A stretch of 32,167 bases of DNA, from positions 1 through 32,167 of IMG/VR virus record IMGVR_UViG_3300036719_001507; one strand, written 5' to 3'. The stretch is from a virus. The position numbers and the translations under genes were made by a program. Each line of letters begins with the position of its first letter. Position 1 is the first letter of the stretch. Positions 21,160 through 28,298 of the stretch are shown piece after piece. The notes beneath the pieces are model-generated. The model saw only the letters and a list, made by a program, of their open reading frames with translations. It was not told the origin of the DNA and searched no databases.

Positions 21160-21969
21160 CTACGCGCCCACCATACCAAGAAGTTGCGAATACGCAAGCT
21201 CCTGATTTCCGATCCCGTCAATCAAATTTGCAGCCTTTGCGCGAGGAGCCAAATAAGCGGCTCCCGTCATGTACTCGTCGGCCACGAGCCGGTTGCGGAG
21301 GACGTTGTCGCGGAACTGCCCGAATGAGTCGTCAACGAGCTGCTGGAGACTGGCGCGTTGTGCGGGCGTCAGAGATGGCCCCATGCCTGCACCTTTAAGC
21401 GGTCCCGACGTGATCGGTTCCCAACGGAGCCCTTCCTCCTCGTACATCGCGGATTGGTCAACCCACGGGATGATGGTGCCGATGGAGCCCCATGTTGACC
21501 CCACGGAGCCAAACACCTTGTCGCAGCTGACTGCGATGTTGTACGCAGCCGAGCACGCCGTGTCGTCGGAATAGGCGACAATCGGGACTTTCAGAAACTG
21601 AATCAGGTCGGTGATCTCGGAACAGCCGGAGCAGCTTCCCCCGGGCGAATTGATCTCAAGCAGCACGCCGCGCACGTTGGCCTCCATGGCTGCTTCCAGA
21701 TCCTCGGCCACCCATTCGTAATCCCAAACGCCGCAGCAAGCCTCAATCGCGCTGATCCCTTTGGCAAGCGTGCCCTCGATGCAAATGTGCGCGATGCCTT
21801 GACCGTCGATCTCCATCGGCTCGCGTTGGGATTTCATCATGCCCTCGTATTCGTCCCCGTTGGCGCGCACCAGTCGCGCTTCAACGAGCTTGCGCACCGC
21901 TGCGTATCCGCCGGGAGTGATGAGCCAAGGACGATAAAAGACCTGTTCGATGACGCGTTGAAATTTCAT
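21160..21969 (-). CDS. S49-family prohead protease (gpC-like)
   Basis: The 269-residue serine protease should process scaffold or portal proteins during head assembly. It shows the SppA/gpC pattern: EINSPGGSCSG (about 105-115), the nucleophile Ser140 in DDTACSAAYNIA, then SVGSTWGSIG (155-164) and a candidate general-base Lys192 in GPLKGAG. A Ser-Lys dyad fits S49. Length matches the protease part of lambda gpC, without a fused scaffold domain; the scaffold-like protein is a separate gene downstream. It starts by ATGA overlap with the portal gene. Confidence 0.85.
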   Translation of the reverse strand: MKFQRVIEQVFYRPWLITPGGYAAVRKLVEARLVRANGDEYEGMMKSQREPMEIDGQGIAHICIEGTLAKGISAIEACCGVWDYEWVAEDLEAAMEANVRGVLLEINSPGGSCSGCSEITDLIQFLKVPIVAYSDDTACSAAYNIAVSCDKVFGSVGSTWGSIGTIIPWVDQSAMYEEEGLRWEPITSGPLKGAGMGPSLTPAQRASLQQLVDDSFGQFRDNVLRNRLVADEYMTGAAYLAPRAKAANLIDGIGNQELAYSQLLGMVGA

Positions 21970-23468
21970 TCGATTGGTGCGGATGTGGCAGGATTGCCAT
22001 TGGGGGTGAGCAGGCCGAACACGTCGCGAGTCAGCCCGGAGCGTTCCACCCGCTTCTTGATTTCAAGTTCCTCGCGCTCCACCTCGTCAAGGTGCTCCTC
22101 CAATGTTTTGGAACCGCTGGCGAGAATGTCAGTCATGCTGCGCATTCCAGCGCGGTAGGCTTCAATGGCGTCGCGGCTTGCGTAGCCAGAATCGGCAGTC
22201 AGGCGGGCAGGTTCGGTGAACCTGAATTGGTACGCACCGCCCCGGTCTTTGTCCGCGCCTGTGTACGGTGGCAGCATCCCGAGTTCCACAAACTTCGCAA
22301 CGGCGAATGCACACCGCCGCTTGCAGAACGCCGCGAGGTAGGCGTGACGCTCCGACGTAATGCGGTTGACCTGCTCGAGTACGATGCGGGCGGAGGCGCC
22401 GCCCAGTTTGCTCATGTCCCAGCCGAACTCCGGCGGCCATTGAGCCGCGAGCAGTGCGTTGCGGATTAGGCGCTCCTGTAGGCGGTCCTGCGCTTCGGTT
22501 GGTATCTTGGCGTCAATCTGGTCAATGGACTCGCCGGCGTTTGCGGTCAGGTACTCGATGCGCCCGCCCTGCATCGGTGTAAACCGCAGTCCTGGCGAGC
22601 AGTTACCCGGCATCGTGTCGGTGAGCGCGTTGTAAGCGTCGCTGGCGTCGGCCATGCCCTGCTGATTGGTCACCAGCAACCCAATTTTCGCGGCCATGCG
22701 GGACGCGGATTGGATGTCGTCGCCAAGGTCTTTGAGGGAAATCAGATCCCGAATCGCGGGAGCAAAAGCGGAAATGCCGCGCACTTGGTCCACCTCGCGG
22801 GGATCCATCGTGAGCATACAAGACTGCACCGGGATGTCCCGATCCTCGGCACCGCTCTGATCCTCCCCGAGTACTCGGTAGGCCACGGCCCGGTTAGTGC
22901 GCGAGAGAATGACGCCGTTGTAAATTCGCAAGCCACGGTAGCGGCCATCGGTCAAAATGCCGTCGTCGCCACGGCTTCCAATTTGATGCCAGGGCACCTG
23001 TTGGAGTTGCGGGTAGCCGCTGGCGGCGGTGGTCAAGATCGTGAGCAAATCGCCTTCCCGGTCGATGGCTGTGGACTCGAGCCGGAGCCCCTCCCACCAG
23101 CTTTTGCCGTCGAGGTACGCGATCTGGAACCAGTCGAGCAGCACGGCCTCGGCTTGTTTTCCCCACTCTTTATCGGCACCAACAAAGATCGGTCGCATTG
23201 CCATCCCCACGCTGAGCATGGACTTTTGATCAATGGCGGCATTCACCATCCCATTGTTCCAGTACAGCTTCCTCGCAGCCGAATTGACGGTGCGCCATTC
23301 GCCAACGGTTAGTTCGCGGGAGATGCTCTGGGTGTGGTTCCTCCACCAGGGTTCAGCCCAAACGCCACCTTCAACAAGTCGCTGCCTGCGGTACGCGCCG
23401 CCGTTGTTTGCGCCCACCTTCGGCGAGCCAAATCCGGCCAGCTTTTTTAGTCGATCAAAAAGGCTCAT
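21966..23468 (-). CDS. Portal protein (lambda gpB family)
   Basis: The 500-residue protein should form the dodecameric ring at the capsid vertex through which DNA passes. It starts with short basic segments (LFDRLKKLAG), then WWRNHTQSISRELTVGEWRTV, followed by NAAIDQKSMLSVGM and DWFQIAYLDGK, an order typical of lambda-type portals (about 530 residues). The gpW-like gene overlaps its start by ATGA and the protease overlaps its stop, the lambda W-B-C order. Confidence 0.85.
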   Translation of the reverse strand: MSLFDRLKKLAGFGSPKVGANNGGAYRRQRLVEGGVWAEPWWRNHTQSISRELTVGEWRTVNSAARKLYWNNGMVNAAIDQKSMLSVGMAMRPIFVGADKEWGKQAEAVLLDWFQIAYLDGKSWWEGLRLESTAIDREGDLLTILTTAASGYPQLQQVPWHQIGSRGDDGILTDGRYRGLRIYNGVILSRTNRAVAYRVLGEDQSGAEDRDIPVQSCMLTMDPREVDQVRGISAFAPAIRDLISLKDLGDDIQSASRMAAKIGLLVTNQQGMADASDAYNALTDTMPGNCSPGLRFTPMQGGRIEYLTANAGESIDQIDAKIPTEAQDRLQERLIRNALLAAQWPPEFGWDMSKLGGASARIVLEQVNRITSERHAYLAAFCKRRCAFAVAKFVELGMLPPYTGADKDRGGAYQFRFTEPARLTADSGYASRDAIEAYRAGMRSMTDILASGSKTLEEHLDEVEREELEIKKRVERSGLTRDVFGLLTPNGNPATSAPIE

Positions 23469-23731
23469 ACAAAAAACGCCTGTGTACGCCGAACCGGCGC
23501 GGAAATGCCTGCGGCTTTGTAGTTAAGCGCCATCTGCGCCAGCATCATCACATCCAACGGCGAGAGCGTGCCGTTGACATTAAACTGAAACGAGGCTCCG
23601 TCGATAGATGACGAAATCAGCGAGCTTTTGCCTGCAGCGACCAGGTCAAATTTCTGCGACACGATGGCGCGAAGCTCGGCAACATCCCGCATGAGGAACA
23701 CTTGGAGCAGGAGTCTTTGATCGGGAGCCAT
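23465..23731 (-). CDS. Head-tail joining protein (gpW-like)
   Basis: The 88-residue protein has a helical N-terminal half, a beta hairpin-like middle (GASFQFNVNGTLSPLD, about 45-60) and a C-terminal RTQAFFV resembling the gpW C-terminus. Size and position between large terminase and portal match lambda W, which joins head and tail by completing the connector. The ATG at 23731 lies 15 bases after the conserved terminator tail. Confidence 0.7.
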   Translation of the reverse strand: MAPDQRLLLQVFLMRDVAELRAIVSQKFDLVAAGKSSLISSSIDGASFQFNVNGTLSPLDVMMLAQMALNYKAAGISAPVRRTQAFFV

Positions 23732-23746
23732 CTATTTACAGGCTTG

Positions 23747-23789
23747 GGGACAAGAAAAACCCCGGACATCCCACTCGGGAGCCGGGGTT
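23747..23789 (-). terminator. Intrinsic terminator between terminase and head genes
   Basis: On the minus strand AACCCCGG (23789-23782) pairs with CCGGGGTT (23765-23758), with a 16-base loop that itself contains a CCC/GGG pair. TTTTTCTTGTCCC follows. The 17-base tail GGGGTTTTTCTTGTCCC (23763-23747) exactly matches 21109-21093. Confidence 0.82.
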
Positions 23790-23843
23790 CCTTCCAGGAT
23801 CCACCATCGCACTTCCGTCAGTGTTAATGGTTGAGCCGCCACG

Positions 23844-25622
23844 TTACTCTGTGCCGGTCGGCTCGTCAACCTCTGGCGCTGCGGATACCATATCGGGCAG
23901 GATACCAAGAATCTGCGCGGCGAGCACGTTCATCGCCTCAGCATCCCACATGTGGTTGGGTCTGCCTGTTGCCGTCCATCGCAGCCGGGTCTTCTTCGTC
24001 CTTTTGTCCACCGTCGCCCGCTTGCGCTCGGAGTTGAGGTGCCGCACGTACTCGGGCGGCGCGTCCTGCGGGAACTCCCAGACGGGAGAGCCCGTGTTGC
24101 GCAGATTAGCCAGGATGTCTTTAATGGGATCGGACGACCAGTAGAAGAACGTGACAAAAATGCGCTTGCCCATCGCGTCTCGAGTCGTCGGAGCAAGCAC
24201 GCGATCCGGCGCGGAGTAATACCGGCGGATCGGTTTGCCATCCTGCCCGCGCACCGTGAAATGATCCTCAGCGCGGCCCACCAATGCGGTCCACCCAAAC
24301 TTTGCGCACACGTCATAGATGCGCCCGTGAAAACTGTTGCCAGCGTCAAGCAGCGTGCGCTTGTCGGGCACTTTGAGCCTCGTCTGAATCTCGCGGAGCT
24401 GGTCAACGGTGAGGATTTTCCCAGCCCAAAGGAGCCGACTGTGCCCGTTCTTGAGCCACACGCGGCAGATTCCCCAGTAGTGGTCCTGCTGACAGTCCAC
24501 CGTGAAAACGCGCGCGGCCTCGTCAGGCATCGGTCGCCCATCCTGCCACTCGTTCACCCAGTACTCGCTTGCTTCCAGTTCGAGCGCCGGGAGTTCCTCC
24601 TCTTGCTTCCAAGGTTCTGCCAAGCGCTGCATTCGAAAATCCTTGGTCGGCTGCAATACTCCAAGGTGCCGAGCGTCGGACGCCTGACACCATTGGATGA
24701 CCAAATCCGCCCATCTGATCCAGTAAATTGATTGAGCCGACACACGGCGGGAGCGATAGCCCTCGACGTGATCGTTGCCCTCGGATCTCCACTCGCTGCG
24801 CTGAGTCAACGCCCGACGGGCTGCGGTCGTGTCTGGCGTGACGTGGCCGCAGTGCGGGCATTCATGCCGGACGGTTTTGACCAGAGCGCCCCAGTTCCAT
24901 TCGCCATTCTCATTTTTGCACTCGTCGTACTTGATGTCGGTCCAAGCGGGTTTTACCCATTGCTCACAGTTTGGGCACCGATGGCACCACTGGAACTCCT
25001 CGCCCGAGCGCCACTCTTCAGTCAGTTGGTGCGGTTCCTCAAAGCTCTGGGATGTCAGGAGTGCGTAGCCGTTCCAGCGGTCGTGGAGCCGTTTCTTGAA
25101 CTGCGTGATGAGGTCGGAGTACTGCCAACACTCATCCAAAAAAAGCACCTGCACCGATTTTTCCTGAGCGTTGCTAGTGTTCGCCCCGCCGAGCATCAAC
25201 GGCATGTGCGGGAAGTAGATCCCATCCTTTTTGACATGGTGCCGGTTTGACGGCATCAGTCCCCGCAGCGGCTCGCAAGCACCAAGCACCGGCTTAAGCC
25301 GAGTCTCCATCCACTCTGCCGAGGTCGCGTCGGTTTGAGTGATCGACAGCATCGGCCCAGGCTGTTGAGCCACTGCCCAGCACACTAGCGCCTCCAGTGC
25401 GGTGCTCTTGCCAGCGCCCGTGCACGCTTGGACAAATGTCTGGCGACACGTCGGGTCGGCGAAGTCGGCAAAGACCGCGTTCCACCACGGGGCGGTGTGC
25501 CGGTCAAAGTGAGTGGACCGGGAGCTGTGCGGGAACCGCACGTTGGCTTCCATCCAGTCAAGCGGGTCGCCGGTGTACGCCAGGCGGATGCCAGTGCGGG
25601 AACCTTCTAGGATTGGGTTCAT
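23844..25622 (-). CDS. Terminase large subunit (GpA family)
   Basis: The 592-residue ATPase/nuclease packages phage DNA. The ATPase half has Walker A ACTGAGKST (about 66-74) and Walker B VLFLDECW (159-166). A zinc-knuckle pair follows (CHRCPNC at about 218-224, CPHCGH at about 255-260). The nuclease half starts at VFTVDCQQDHYWG with an RNase H-like Asp, and continues with a late HMWDAEAMNVLAA motif. The length fits lambda gpA (641). GpA-type enzymes often cut at cos sites, though the strategy here is unproven. It overlaps the small subunit by ATGA. Confidence 0.88.
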   Translation of the reverse strand: MNPILEGSRTGIRLAYTGDPLDWMEANVRFPHSSRSTHFDRHTAPWWNAVFADFADPTCRQTFVQACTGAGKSTALEALVCWAVAQQPGPMLSITQTDATSAEWMETRLKPVLGACEPLRGLMPSNRHHVKKDGIYFPHMPLMLGGANTSNAQEKSVQVLFLDECWQYSDLITQFKKRLHDRWNGYALLTSQSFEEPHQLTEEWRSGEEFQWCHRCPNCEQWVKPAWTDIKYDECKNENGEWNWGALVKTVRHECPHCGHVTPDTTAARRALTQRSEWRSEGNDHVEGYRSRRVSAQSIYWIRWADLVIQWCQASDARHLGVLQPTKDFRMQRLAEPWKQEEELPALELEASEYWVNEWQDGRPMPDEAARVFTVDCQQDHYWGICRVWLKNGHSRLLWAGKILTVDQLREIQTRLKVPDKRTLLDAGNSFHGRIYDVCAKFGWTALVGRAEDHFTVRGQDGKPIRRYYSAPDRVLAPTTRDAMGKRIFVTFFYWSSDPIKDILANLRNTGSPVWEFPQDAPPEYVRHLNSERKRATVDKRTKKTRLRWTATGRPNHMWDAEAMNVLAAQILGILPDMVSAAPEVDEPTGTE

Positions 25623-26119
25623 AGAGCGGCAAACCCCTCCCGTGCGTTGCTCTTCAGAAGCTCAATGCGGCTTCGGAGCTTCGGCTGAATCTCGGCTTCG
25701 GTGAGCCCAGCAAGTTGCCCGGGCAGGTCGCCCACCAGTGCGTCCAGTTCCGAGCACCAGACAGAGACGACGCGGGTAGCGGTTTCGCGCATCTCGGCAG
25801 CAAACACCAGTTCGCCCTTCTCGCGCCCGATAATGATTGAGAGACGCTCAATCTCCTTCGCCAGCTTCTGGGTGCGTGCCTCTTTGTAGTCGAGGACCGG
25901 CGCGGCAGTTTTTGCCGGTTTTGGCCTTGGCTCCTTGTTCGCAACAAGCGGAGGCTCTACTAAGCGGTCGGCGGTGTACTCCGCTCGCCATGCTTCTTGC
26001 TGCGCAATAGGCCAGTCTCGGTCAAACCCTTTGCGCTCCCAAAACTGGACGGCAGAGACGCTTACACCAAAATGTTTTGCGGTTTGGCTATACGATGCCC
26101 GTTTATTCTGATTTGCCAC
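25619..26119 (-). CDS. Terminase small subunit (Nu1-like)
   Basis: The 166-residue protein begins with a helix-turn-helix, SYSQTAKHFGVSVSAVQFWERKG (about 9-31, read as two halves), as in Nu1-like subunits that bind the packaging site. It continues with a Pro/Lys-rich linker and a long helical C-terminus (LAKEIERLSIIIGREKGELVF). The start codon is GTG at 26119; no in-frame ATG lies closer. A promoter-like TTGACC...TACTAA ends 7 bases upstream of the GTG, so translation may be leaderless. It directly precedes the large subunit. Confidence 0.78.
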   Translation of the reverse strand: MANQNKRASYSQTAKHFGVSVSAVQFWERKGFDRDWPIAQQEAWRAEYTADRLVEPPLVANKEPRPKPAKTAAPVLDYKEARTQKLAKEIERLSIIIGREKGELVFAAEMRETATRVVSVWCSELDALVGDLPGQLAGLTEAEIQPKLRSRIELLKSNAREGFAAL

Positions 26120-26126
26120 GCCGCGA

Positions 26127-26197
26127 TTAGTACACTCGGCAATATCTGCCGGTCAATACCCCACTTGACTTGTCTACTATCGGCACTTTTTGCCGAT
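26127..26197 (-). promoter_or_regulatory. Paired dyads and possible late promoter or cos-type site
   Basis: Two sites share the exact form CGGCA-N5-TGCCG, at 26137-26151 and 26181-26195 (the latter extended to ATCGGCA/TGCCGAT). Their centres lie 44 bp apart, about four helical turns. The first fills the spacer of a minus-strand TTGACC (26156-26151) to TACTAA (26132-26127) with an 18-base spacing, so a bound dimer would block it. A cos or terminase-binding site is the alternative. Confidence 0.55.
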
Positions 26198-26281
26198 TGC
26201 ACAAAAAAGCAGCACGCGTCCCTGCCTGCACTCCGGTCAAAAACCCTTCTAGGAGACTCCTTTAGGGGGGGAGGGGGCACC
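26198..26281. other. Intergenic stretch with G/C-run and weak terminator-like hairpin
   Basis: No convincing gene is seen. On the minus strand CCCTCCCCCCCTAAAG, then an AGGAG-T-CTCCT dyad, then GGGTTTTT follows the end of the 111-residue gene. This could act as an intrinsic terminator, though the hairpin is irregular. Confidence 0.4.
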
Positions 26282-26617
26282 CTAAGCCCCCTCAATGGCG
26301 CTCTTCGCAGCCTTAACGGCCTCGCCTATCGCCTGCCGACTGACTCCAAGCACATGCGCATTGTCCGCTGCGCTATCGTACCCAGTCAGGTGCCCAAGGC
26401 CATAGGCCCACGCCAACCCAGCAAGCCGCACCGAGATCTTGCCGTCGTTGTGCCCGCCCAATAAATGCGACAAGATGCGCACGATTGCGATTCCACCGGC
26501 AGTTTGCACCAACTGCCTGCACCGTCCAGCGTGCCAAGCCCAAACAACCTCGACTTGGTCGTCCGTCAGGCCGAGGTCGAGAAGCTCGTCAACAATTTGC
26601 TGGCTGCAATCAAACAT
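26282..26617 (-). CDS. Putative DNA-binding protein
   Basis: The 111-residue protein has a C-terminal helix-turn-helix-like segment (NAHVLGVSRQAIGEAVKAAK, about 83-102) and a helical N-terminus with several Trp and Asp residues. It precedes the dyad-containing gap and the terminase genes, so it could be a late activator or a repressor of that promoter. That role is inferred from position only. No RBS of clear quality is present; GGAGAG lies about 17 bases upstream of the ATG. Confidence 0.65.
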   Translation of the reverse strand: MFDCSQQIVDELLDLGLTDDQVEVVWAWHAGRCRQLVQTAGGIAIVRILSHLLGGHNDGKISVRLAGLAWAYGLGHLTGYDSAADNAHVLGVSRQAIGEAVKAAKSAIEGA

Positions 26618-26704
26618 AAAGTGGCCCGTCTCTCCGAGCTGTCACGCCTGACTGTTCGTGGCGTCCTCCATTGGTGCCACTCTTTTACGACGCGCACCAA
26701 AGCG

Positions 26705-26827
26705 TCAAAACGTGCCGTCTCTCCAGCAGGTCACACCACTTTTAGGCCAACTGGTCAGCCTCGCAGGTGTCGCGGAAGTAATGGCTCGCCGGTTTGAGCC
26801 ATCAGGCTTGGCAAGCTCTATCGGCAT
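26705..26827 (-). CDS. Possible small protein, with open frame after its stop
   Basis: The 40-codon frame begins at an ATG overlapping the upstream gene's stop (TGATG at 26827) and ends at TGA 26707-26705. The same frame then stays open for 20 more codons to a second TGA at 26644-26642. The product has no recognised family and could be noise. Without it, the gap 26618-26826 has no gene. Confidence 0.35.
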   Translation of the reverse strand: MPIELAKPDGSNRRAITSATPARLTSWPKSGVTCWRDGTF

Positions 26828-27015
26828 CATTGATGCATGGCAGGCTCGATGTCGTCAAGATCCTCCTGCGTCCAGCCCTCCCTGCGCATCTGTGTTTCCA
26901 GTGCTTCAACCCGGCGCAGTGCGGCTCGAAGCTGCCGTTGAGTCTCGGCAATCTTTGCGCCAAGGATGTCCAGCGCAATTTCGTGGTGGAATCTTTCTTC
27001 AAATTTCAAACTCAT
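26827..27015 (-). CDS. Small coiled-coil protein
   Basis: The 62-residue protein begins MSLKFEERFHHEIALDILG, with a charged Arg/Glu/Gln-rich helix (AETQRQLRAALRRVEALETQ) and an acidic tail. It is coupled to the upstream gene by ATGA. A coiled-coil dimer is likely; function is unknown. Confidence 0.62.
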   Translation of the reverse strand: MSLKFEERFHHEIALDILGAKIAETQRQLRAALRRVEALETQMRREGWTQEDLDDIEPAMHQ

Positions 27016-27200
27016 TCGAGTGCCTTCCGTGCTATTTGCCTGACCTTTTCGTAGACCACATACTCGGAGTCGCGGATCCGCTCGAGCGCAAACTGAAGCA
27101 TCTCAATCCGTTTTTCTGCGTCTTTGAGATCTTGCTTGAGCGTCTCGATGATTGACTCGGCGATGTCAGGATCACGCCGGTATTTTTCGCGCCAAGTCAT
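27012..27200 (-). CDS. Small coiled-coil protein
   Basis: The 62-residue protein begins MTWREKYRRDPDIAESII, with heptad-like Leu/Ile/Glu/Lys residues over most of its length. Its ATG at 27200 overlaps the upstream stop (ATGA), which decides between this start and an ATG at 27215. The two consecutive coiled-coil genes may form a complex. No family is recognised. Confidence 0.62.
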   Translation of the reverse strand: MTWREKYRRDPDIAESIIETLKQDLKDAEKRIEMLQFALERIRDSEYVVYEKVRQIARKALE

Positions 27201-27511
27201 TCGGCCTCCTCCCACTTACCCAACGTCCTCAGGAAAGCCTCTGCGCGTTGGCGGGCTGTTGCGTGGATGGTTTTTTGAACATCGCCATCGAGCAAATGGT
27301 GGTAATAATCCCACCACTTTTCAGAGAATCGGTCCCAGTTTTTAGGAGCCAGCACCTTCTCAGCCTCATGCATCGCGTTAAGGTCGTTGCACCAGTCCCA
27401 GAGTTCGGGACTCGTCCAATCGATGCGGTCCTTGGTCCACATGTACACGCCGTCCTCAAATCGCCAACCACAAGCGATTGCGATGGCTTCGTTAATTTGT
27501 CGATCAGTCAT
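27197..27511 (-). CDS. ABA-sandwich-like phage protein
   Basis: The 104-residue protein has the motif order seen in the phage ABA-sandwich family (by recall): INEAIAIACGWR near the start, DLNAMHEAEKVL in the middle, and TARQRAEAFLRTLGKW at the end. These proteins are widespread in phages and their function is not established. Many Trp and Asp residues are present, with no membrane segment. Confidence 0.68.
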   Translation of the reverse strand: MTDRQINEAIAIACGWRFEDGVYMWTKDRIDWTSPELWDWCNDLNAMHEAEKVLAPKNWDRFSEKWWDYYHHLLDGDVQKTIHATARQRAEAFLRTLGKWEEAE

Positions 27512-27705
27512 CTCAGTCTTGCCTCCAATTCGCCGAGTTCGCAGCCCAATTCCGCCGCAACTTCCATGCGTGCTTCAATCTCCGATTCAGCCTGGACCAG
27601 CCAGTGCCGGAACGGTCGCCAGTCGTGCGTTACTTTGTAGGTTAGTTTTGTTATCATCTGCTGTACTGGTATTGGTTTGCTGCAAAAACGATTTCTAGAC
27701 GCCAT
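27508..27705 (-). CDS. Small hypothetical protein
   Basis: The 65-residue frame overlaps the upstream gene by 11 bases at its ATG (27705). A second ATG at 27657 (MITKLTYKV) would give 49 residues and has a better A/C-rich leader; I cannot decide between them. The C-terminal part is an acidic helix (ESEIEARMEVAAELGCELGELEARLR, in part). No family is recognised. Confidence 0.55.
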   Translation of the reverse strand: MASRNRFCSKPIPVQQMITKLTYKVTHDWRPFRHWLVQAESEIEARMEVAAELGCELGELEARLR

Positions 27706-28015
27706 TCTGTGCGTTGTGGAGGCAGTTTTGAATTTGTCTGGAAACCTTAGCGCAGTGCTCTTGGAATGCCTGCCAGCGGTTGAGTTGGATCATAGCTGCA
27801 GTTGCGTCAGTCTCGCTGGCGGCCAAATAGTGCCGGGGAAATGCCTGAATAATGTTGTGCGCCTGCCCCAGCAGTTCGCGCAGGCTGGCGATGCGCACTG
27901 GGGTGACCGTCTCGCACTCGAGGCACGGGCGCAGTGCTAGTTCCATGTTTTGTGCGCGCAGGCTCGTGATTTGGTTGCGCAGTCGAGTTAGTTCGGAGTC
28001 GGTGTTTGTTGTCAT
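27695..28015 (-). CDS. Coiled-coil hypothetical protein, first gene after origin-like gap
   Basis: The 106-residue protein begins MTTNTDSELTRLRNQITSLRAQN, an N-terminal coiled coil, then has two cysteines (CLEC) and a helical C-terminus. Its leader is A/C-rich with no Shine-Dalgarno. Its first bases (ATGACAACAAACACCG) nearly match those of the 4228 gene. No family is recognised. Confidence 0.62.
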   Translation of the reverse strand: MTTNTDSELTRLRNQITSLRAQNMELALRPCLECETVTPVRIASLRELLGQAHNIIQAFPRHYLAASETDATAAMIQLNRWQAFQEHCAKVSRQIQNCLHNAQNGV

Positions 28016-28298
28016 GGTTGAGGTATCGGTTTGCTGTGTCTGTCAGTTTAGGCGTTTTCAGAGTGATTTTGCGGTGATCCGTGCATATTTGCGCGGTTTG
28101 GCGGAGTGAGGGGAGTAAGGGGTGTCGGAACCCCCCTTTTGTAAGTGCCACATTTGCGCTTTGTTGCAAGGCTATAGGGAGGTAAGAGGGTTATTTTATT
28201 AAAAAGGTAAAAAGATAAGAGAGTATATATATATATATATAGGGGAACTGCGATTCACTCTTACATCCCTCCCACCTCCCGCGGCGTTTTTAGGTGCC
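28016..28298. other. Intergenic AT-rich origin-like region
   Basis: No gene is evident in this gap. An AT-rich core (about 28190-28241) includes (TA)9 at 28224-28241. An inverted repeat GTAAGAG/CTCTTAC (28182-28188 and 28258-28264) brackets it. Three ATTTTGCG/ATTTGCG-type repeats lie near 28066-28160. The location right after the primase-helicase gene, and the AT contrast with the surroundings, make it the best origin candidate here. Confidence 0.5.

Noticed and set aside
22710-23312. Plus-strand frame opposite the portal gene
   Set aside because: The portal reading is strongly supported; the antisense frame has no recognisable domain.
24523-24861. Minus-strand alternative frame inside the large terminase
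   Set aside because: It lies within the terminase coding sequence, which has complete motifs and no frameshift.
26062-26295. 77-codon minus-strand frame across the dyad region
   Set aside because: It overlaps the terminase start and both dyads, has low-complexity composition and no motif or coupling.
28224-28241. (TA)9 run as an assembly artefact
   Set aside because: It lies in a longer AT-rich context bracketed by an inverted repeat beside the replication gene, so a biological origin element is more likely, though exact repeat number may be unreliable.
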